Origin: an uncultured Acetatifactor sp.
Lineage (GTDB): Bacteria > Bacillota > Clostridia > Lachnospirales > Lachnospiraceae
Reading direction: 5' to 3'
DNA length: 64,000 nucleotides
NCBI GenBank assembly: GCA_947627535.1
Contig: CANQWM010000008.1
Span: forward strand, 1 to 64,000
Both the position numbers and the translations under genes were made by a program. A model generated the notes under the pieces. It saw nothing but the letters and a program-made list of their open reading frames with translations, did no database searches and had not been told where the DNA came from. This document shows positions 59,996-64,000 of the stretch, in pieces (positions within the stretch are counted from its first letter, which is position 1; each line of letters opens with the position of its first letter).

Positions 59996-60024
59996 TTGCA
60001 TTTCCTGTATCAATATGGTAAAAT
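59996..60024 (+). promoter_or_regulatory. Promoter and leader of rplS
   Basis: TTGCAT (59996-60001), 17 bases, TAAAAT (60019-60024). About 100 bases of 5' UTR follow and could hold an L19 leader-type autoregulatory structure, which I could not confirm by eye. Confidence 0.7.
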
Positions 60025-60132
60025 CTGAATGTTGCTGAAAACGAGATGGTCCTCTGTTACCGATGGAACTCGTGAGACGTGTCCATAGACGTATTAAGAA
60101 CATCCAATTTTTAAGTAAGAAGGAGGCTCACT

Positions 60133-60480
60133 ATGAGTGACATCATTAAGGAGATTGAGGCGGAACAGCTGAAGGAAAAGGTAGACGATTTCGCCGTCGG
60201 TGATACCGTAAGGGTTTACGGTAAGATTAAGGAGGGCGGCCGCGAGAGAATCCAGGTATTTGAAGGTGTTGTGTTAAAGCGCCAGGGCGGAAGCAACAGG
60301 GAGACCTTCACCGTGAGAAAGAACTCCAACGGAATCGGCGTAGAAAAGACATGGCCCCTGCACTCCCCTAATGTGGAGAAGGTGGAGATCGTCAGAAAGG
60401 GTAAAGTAAGACGCGCAAAGCTGAATTACCTGAGAAACCGCGTCGGTAAGAAAGCCAAGGTAAAAGAACTGGTAAAGTAA
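60133..60480 (+). CDS. rplS: 50S ribosomal protein L19
   Basis: 115 aa. Typical SH3-like core: [29 protein letters not shown] and the C-terminal [21 protein letters not shown]19 lies at the 30S-50S interface. AGGAGGCTCACT precedes the ATG. It is a single-gene unit closed by a terminator. Confidence 0.97.
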   Translation: MSDIIKEIEAEQLKEKVDDFAVGDTVRVYGKIKEGGRERIQVFEGVVLKRQGGSNRETFTVRKNSNGIGVEKTWPLHSPNVEKVEIVRKGKVRRAKLNYLRNRVGKKAKVKELVK

Positions 60481-60486
60481 GAGAAG

Positions 60487-60527
60487 GACAAAAGGACAGT
60501 TACTTATGTAATTGTCCTTTTTTGTTT
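60487..60527 (+). terminator. Terminator after rplS
   Basis: AAAAGGACAGTTAC and GTAATTGTCCTTTTTT form a stem with a four-base loop, and the second arm ends in T residues. Confidence 0.88.
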
Positions 60528-60553
60528 TCATTTCTGAAATTATATGATATACT
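60525..60553 (+). promoter_or_regulatory. Extended -10 promoter next to the lepB start codon
   Basis: TTTTCA (60525-60530), 17 bases, and TGATATACT (hexamer 60548-60553). The start codon of lepB begins at 60560, only seven bases after the -10, so the transcript would be leaderless or nearly so. No ribosome site is seen. Confidence 0.6.
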
Positions 60554-60559
60554 GGATTT

Positions 60560-61138
60560 ATGGCAAAAATTAGAGAACTGAGTTTTTACAGGAAGAAGAA
60601 AAAAATTAGCTCTGCGGTCGTCAGGGAAGTGTTCAGCTGGGTGATCGGCATTGTGGCCGCAATCTTCATCGCGGGAGTTTTGGTGTACTTCATGGGAATG
60701 ACGACGAATGTGGTCGGAGTGTCCATGGAACCCACCTTGTATAATGAACAGAAAATTTACATCAATCGCTTTCTGTATGTGATATCTTCTCCGGACAGGG
60801 GGGATGTGGTGGTATTCCTGCCAAACGGCAATGAGAATGCCCACTACTATGTAAAGCGTGTGGTGGCTGTACCGGGCGACAGGATCATCGTGAAGGACGG
60901 CGTCCTTTATGTAAACGGACTGGAAAGTCCGTGGGTGACGGAACGGATTTTGGATGCCGGGTTGGCGGAAAACGAACTGACGCTGGAAAGCGGAGAGTAT
61001 TTTTGTATTGGGGATAATCCCGGAAACAGCGAGGACAGCCGTTCCGCCAATATAGGCCTGGTAAAGGAGTCCGATATCATAGGAAAGGTCTGGTTCCGCG
61101 CCTCCTGTGAAGAACTGAGGCTGGGGTTTGTAAAATGA
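60560..61138 (+). CDS. lepB: Type I signal peptidase (first copy)
   Basis: 192 aa. One TM segment (about residues 27-47), nucleophile Ser in GVSMEPTLYN, general-base Lys in YYVKRVVAVPGD, and the C-terminal FCIGDNPGNSEDSR box. It cleaves signal peptides on the outer face. The ATG is seven bases from an extended -10 element and lacks a ribosome site, suggesting a leaderless start; no better internal ATG is present before the TM segment. The gene overlaps rbgA by four bases. Confidence 0.95.
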   Translation: MAKIRELSFYRKKKKISSAVVREVFSWVIGIVAAIFIAGVLVYFMGMTTNVVGVSMEPTLYNEQKIYINRFLYVISSPDRGDVVVFLPNGNENAHYYVKRVVAVPGDRIIVKDGVLYVNGLESPWVTERILDAGLAENELTLESGEYFCIGDNPGNSEDSRSANIGLVKESDIIGKVWFRASCEELRLGFVK

Positions 61139-62013
61139 TGGCAGAAGCAGAAGAAAAAGAAAAAAAGAACCAAAACAGCTATCACTGGTATCCGGGGCAT
61201 ATGACCAAGGCAGTTCGCATGATGCAGGAAAACATCGGGCTCGTCGATCTTGTCCTGGAACTTGCGGATGCCAGGATTCCGCAAAGCAGCCGGAATCCCG
61301 ATATCGAAAGACTGGACGCCGGAAAGAGCAGGATCATACTTTTAAACAAGGCGGATCTTGCGGATCCTGAGTACAACAGACAGTGGACCGCTTTCTTTCG
61401 GGGAAAGGGGTTTTATGTGCTGGAGAGCAATGCAAAGACCGGCGCAGGACGAAAGGAACTGAATGATCTTGTGCAGGAGGTATGCCGGGAAAAGCTTGCA
61501 CGCGACAGGAAGCGGGGGATCGTGAATCGTCCGGTGCGCGCTATGGTTGTGGGAATCCCCAACGTGGGGAAATCCACGTTTATTAACTCCCTGGCCGGAA
61601 AAGCCTGTACAAAAACAGGAAACAAACCGGGAGTCACAAAGGGAAAGCAGTGGATCAGACTGAACAGGAGTCTGGAACTTCTGGATACGCCCGGGATCCT
61701 CTGGCCGAAATTTGAGGATGCGGACGCGGGCATGAAGCTTGCGTTCATCGGTTCCATGAATGATGAGGTGATCCCTGTGGAAGAGATGGCCTGCGATCTG
61801 CTGGCGGTTCTGAGGGAATTTTATCCGGAATCCTTGAGAGAGCGTTATCGTGTGGAATGGGGAGACAGCGGGGCGGAAACGCTGGAAGGGATCGCGCGGA
61901 GCAGAGGCTGTCTTGCCAGGGGGGAGAGCCTTGATCTGAGGAAGGCCTCCGGGATCCTGCTGGATGATTTCCGCGCCGGCAGGCTTGGAAAAATGACGCT
62001 GGAGCGGCCGTAA
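61135..62013 (+). CDS. rbgA: Ribosome biogenesis GTPase RbgA (YlqF)
   Basis: 292 aa. A circularly permuted GTPase: G4 LLNKADLAD (about residue 67) comes before G1 VGIPNVGKSTF (about residue 142) and G3 LLDTPGILWP. The N-terminal HWYPGHMTKA and a C-terminal helical RNA-binding domain are typical. RbgA acts late in 50S assembly around L6 and L16. The start overlaps the lepB stop (ATGA). Confidence 0.96.
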   Translation: MMAEAEEKEKKNQNSYHWYPGHMTKAVRMMQENIGLVDLVLELADARIPQSSRNPDIERLDAGKSRIILLNKADLADPEYNRQWTAFFRGKGFYVLESNAKTGAGRKELNDLVQEVCREKLARDRKRGIVNRPVRAMVVGIPNVGKSTFINSLAGKACTKTGNKPGVTKGKQWIRLNRSLELLDTPGILWPKFEDADAGMKLAFIGSMNDEVIPVEEMACDLLAVLREFYPESLRERYRVEWGDSGAETLEGIARSRGCLARGESLDLRKASGILLDDFRAGRLGKMTLERP

Positions 62014-62051
62014 GGGTCTGATATGTTCGGAACAGGAAAGGGTGGTGCGCC

Positions 62052-62615
62052 ATGAATAAAAGGCTGAAGGATATGATCAACACACTGCTGTATCTGCTGG
62101 GAGTGCTGTGCCTGACATATTTTGTGATCGCTTTTGTGGGGCAGAGGACCAGGGTTGACGGTGCTTCCATGGAAGAGACGCTTTACAACGGAGACAATCT
62201 GATCGTGGATAAGATCACTTACCGTTTCCGGGATCCGGAACGCTTTGAGATCATTGTTTTCCCGGTACAGTATGACAGGAGCAAGCTGTTTATCAAGCGT
62301 ATTATAGGGCTGCCCGGCGAGACCATACAGATCGATGCGGGAGGAAACATTTACATCGACGGGAAGGTTCTGCAGGAGGGATACGGGAAGGAGATCATCA
62401 GCCCGGACCACATTGGGATTGCCGGTGCACCCATCACACTCGGGGACGACGAGTATTTTGTCATGGGGGACAACCGCAACAACAGCTCCGACAGTCGTCT
62501 GGAAATAGTAGGCAATATCAAGAGAGAAGATATTATAGGGCGGGTGGTGCTGCGAATCTGGCCCCTGTCCCGCTTTGGATCGGTAGAAAGCGGGAAGAAA
62601 ACAGTGGAAAACTAG
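62052..62615 (+). CDS. lepB: Type I signal peptidase (second copy)
   Basis: 187 aa. One TM segment (about residues 10-30), Ser in VDGASMEETLYNGD, Lys in LFIKRIIGLPGE and FVMGDNRNNSSDSR. It differs clearly from the copy at 60560, so the two may have different precursor preferences. Paired signal peptidases around rbgA occur in related bacteria. It lies 38 bases after rbgA, and GGTGGTGCGCC precedes the ATG. Confidence 0.95.
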   Translation: MNKRLKDMINTLLYLLGVLCLTYFVIAFVGQRTRVDGASMEETLYNGDNLIVDKITYRFRDPERFEIIVFPVQYDRSKLFIKRIIGLPGETIQIDAGGNIYIDGKVLQEGYGKEIISPDHIGIAGAPITLGDDEYFVMGDNRNNSSDSRLEIVGNIKREDIIGRVVLRIWPLSRFGSVESGKKTVEN

Positions 62616-62629
62616 CTGAGGAGAGAAGT

Positions 62630-63403
62630 ATGGGTGATCTAAAAGGGATCGGAGAGATACGGGAGAGATTTCAGGCAGCTTGCGAAGATGAGCTGCCTGA
62701 ATTGATTGAAGCCTACGAGGGGGACCCCAGAACCGGAGTCGTCAAGCTATTGGAGAGCGCCAGAAGGCGTCTGCAGGCGCTTGCGCGGGAGCGGGAGCGC
62801 ATCGAAAAGCTGAGGATTTACGAAGAGCAGTACGGGGAATGCGAGTATATCTGCGGCATTGATGAAGCGGGCAGGGGGCCGCTGGCCGGGCCGGTGGTAG
62901 CGGGGGCCGTGATCCTGCCGAAGGGATGCAGGATCCTGTATATAAATGATTCCAAGCAACTGTCCGAAAAAAAGAGAGAGGAGCTTTATGGGGTGATACA
63001 GGAAAAGGCGCTTGCCTGTGGCGTGGGATACGCAACGCCGGAGCGGATCGATCGGATCAATATTCTGCAGGCCACCTATGAGGCCATGCGGGACGCCGTC
63101 GCACAGCTTTCGCCGCAGCCTGATATCCTGCTCAACGACGCCGTAACCATCCCGGGCATTTCCATCCGCCAGGTGCCTATCATCAAGGGGGATGCAAAGA
63201 GCCTCACCATCGGGGCGGCCAGCATTGTGGCAAAGGTGGTAAGGGACCGGCTGATGCGGGAATATGACAGGGTCTTTCCGGAGTACGGATTTGCGGCAAA
63301 CAAGGGATACGGCAGCGCCGCTCATATTCAGGCCCTGAAAAAGTACGGGCCAACGCCGATACACAGAAGAAGCTTTATCAAAAATTTTACGGACGTACAG
63401 TAA
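62630..63403 (+). CDS. rnhB: Ribonuclease HII
   Basis: 257 aa. The catalytic domain has GIDEAGRGPLAGP, INDSKQLSEKKREEL, LLNDAVTIPG and AASIVAKVVRDR with the conserved Asp/Glu residues. About 70 residues of helical N-terminal extension precede it, as in Gram-positive RNase HII. It removes RNA primers and misincorporated ribonucleotides. GAGGAGAGAAGT precedes the ATG. Confidence 0.96.
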   Translation: MGDLKGIGEIRERFQAACEDELPELIEAYEGDPRTGVVKLLESARRRLQALARERERIEKLRIYEEQYGECEYICGIDEAGRGPLAGPVVAGAVILPKGCRILYINDSKQLSEKKREELYGVIQEKALACGVGYATPERIDRINILQATYEAMRDAVAQLSPQPDILLNDAVTIPGISIRQVPIIKGDAKSLTIGAASIVAKVVRDRLMREYDRVFPEYGFAANKGYGSAAHIQALKKYGPTPIHRRSFIKNFTDVQ

Positions 63404-63450
63404 GACAGCAAAGCTGTTATGCCGCCTGGGGCGGCGGAATGAGAGGACGC

Positions 63451-64000
63451 ATGAAACTTAGAATGCCATGGGGAAACGTAGAGCAGGCGGGAAGCGCCGT
63501 CGGCGGCAAAAAAACGGGCGACGTCTCAAGGACGTCGAAATCTTCCGGGTGGGCGTCTTCCGCCGTTATCAACAGACAGATACGTTCTCTGGTGCCGGGA
63601 CAGACCATCCGCGGGGAAATTCTCTCCAGAAACGGCAGCGACGTCCAGGTCAGACTTTCGGACGATTTGGTGCTGCAGGCCAAGATAGACCAGAATATGA
63701 ATCTTGAGGTCGGAAAAAGCATGACCTTTGAGGTCAGGAACAATGGAAGCGCGCTGACCTTAAGCCCCCTGTTTGAAAATATGTCGGCGGATGTGAATGT
63801 CCTGAAGGCGCTTGATATGGCGGGGCTTCCGGTGAACGACGCTTCTGTCTCCATGACGAGACAGCTGATGGAGGCAGGGCTTCCCGTGGACAGAAGCTCC
63901 CTTCAGCAGATCTATCGGGAGGTGGCTTCCTTTCCCCAGGCGGAGGTCTCCGATGTGGTGAATCTCCACAGGCTGGGGCTTCCGGTGAACGAGACGAACG
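63451..64000 (+). CDS. Uncharacterised protein with GLPV repeats (partial)
   Basis: An open frame from ATG 63451, preceded by GAGAGGACGC, continues past the window end (183 codons seen). After a Ser/Gly/Lys-rich start, residues about 45-100 are beta-rich (PGQTIRGEILSRNGSDVQVRL). From about 110 on, helical units repeat with AGLPVNDASVSMTRQL, AGLPVDRSSLQQIYRE and LGLPVNETN. The pattern resembles flagellar hook-length or DUF6240-like proteins found after rnhB in Lachnospiraceae, but I cannot assign a function. Confidence 0.65.
   Translation, partial: MKLRMPWGNVEQAGSAVGGKKTGDVSRTSKSSGWASSAVINRQIRSLVPGQTIRGEILSRNGSDVQVRLSDDLVLQAKIDQNMNLEVGKSMTFEVRNNGSALTLSPLFENMSADVNVLKALDMAGLPVNDASVSMTRQLMEAGLPVDRSSLQQIYREVASFPQAEVSDVVNLHRLGLPVNETN

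Overview
The window comes from a Gram-positive, motile Clostridia, most likely Lachnospiraceae. The evidence is the gene order (DUF177-rpmF, plsX-acpP-rnc-smc-ftsY, ylxM-ffh-rpsP-khpA-rimM-trmD, rplS-lepB-rbgA-lepB-rnhB), consensus sigma-A promoters, strong AGGAGG-type ribosome binding sites, CheV and a methyl-accepting protein, and a CptIN-like type III toxin-antitoxin. Species is not resolved.

Layout. 1-140: 3' tail of a 23S rRNA gene and its terminator. 156-5476: response regulator, histidine kinase and a BceAB/MacB-type ABC exporter. 5599-18802: chemotaxis genes, a sirtuin-like protein, a large charged one-TM protein, hisHF, ung, lysA, an LD-carboxypeptidase, tRNA-Leu(CAA), a thioesterase, an HMGL-type aldolase and an AraC-GGDEF fusion. 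19009-19833: a sugar isomerase-like TIM barrel. 19932-24169: a compact envelope cluster (four-TM protein, 32-aa peptide, 11-residue-repeat protein, regulator-kinase-membrane protein, second GMCM protein). Its three promoters share an 11-bp-phased CAAAC box, so it looks like one self-regulated system. It is my main candidate for something undescribed.

24237-33915 is an accessory and decay zone. It holds a truncated acetyltransferase, a GH13 glucosidase next to a beheaded polysaccharide co-polymerase gene, a flavin reductase remnant, an intact type III toxin-antitoxin with a 2 x 46-nt repeat RNA antitoxin, a collapsed regulator/kinase/permease module, an XRE regulator, a serine recombinase scar, an acetyltransferase behind a leader-peptide attenuator-like 5' UTR, and an esterase. 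34200-38936 carries a membrane XRE regulator and a regulator-ABC-permease-kinase cassette resembling peptide antibiotic resistance modules.

38947-63403 is mostly core: L32, fatty acid/phospholipid initiation, RNase III, SMC, the SRP receptor and SRP, ribosome and tRNA maturation, L19, signal peptidases, RbgA and RNase HII. About 7.5 kb (threonine dehydratase, MATE pump, nucleoside hydrolase lipoprotein, solute-binding lipoprotein, YitT protein) separates ftsY from ylxM-ffh. TrmD carries a C-terminal acetyltransferase-like extension. The window ends inside an uncharacterised gene.

The unifying theme outside the core is signal transduction at the envelope. Three intact OmpR-type two-component systems each have phased 11-12-bp direct repeats in front of a linked promoter, and a fourth system survives as a deletion chimera. 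All names rest on reading motifs and gene order; no database search was run.
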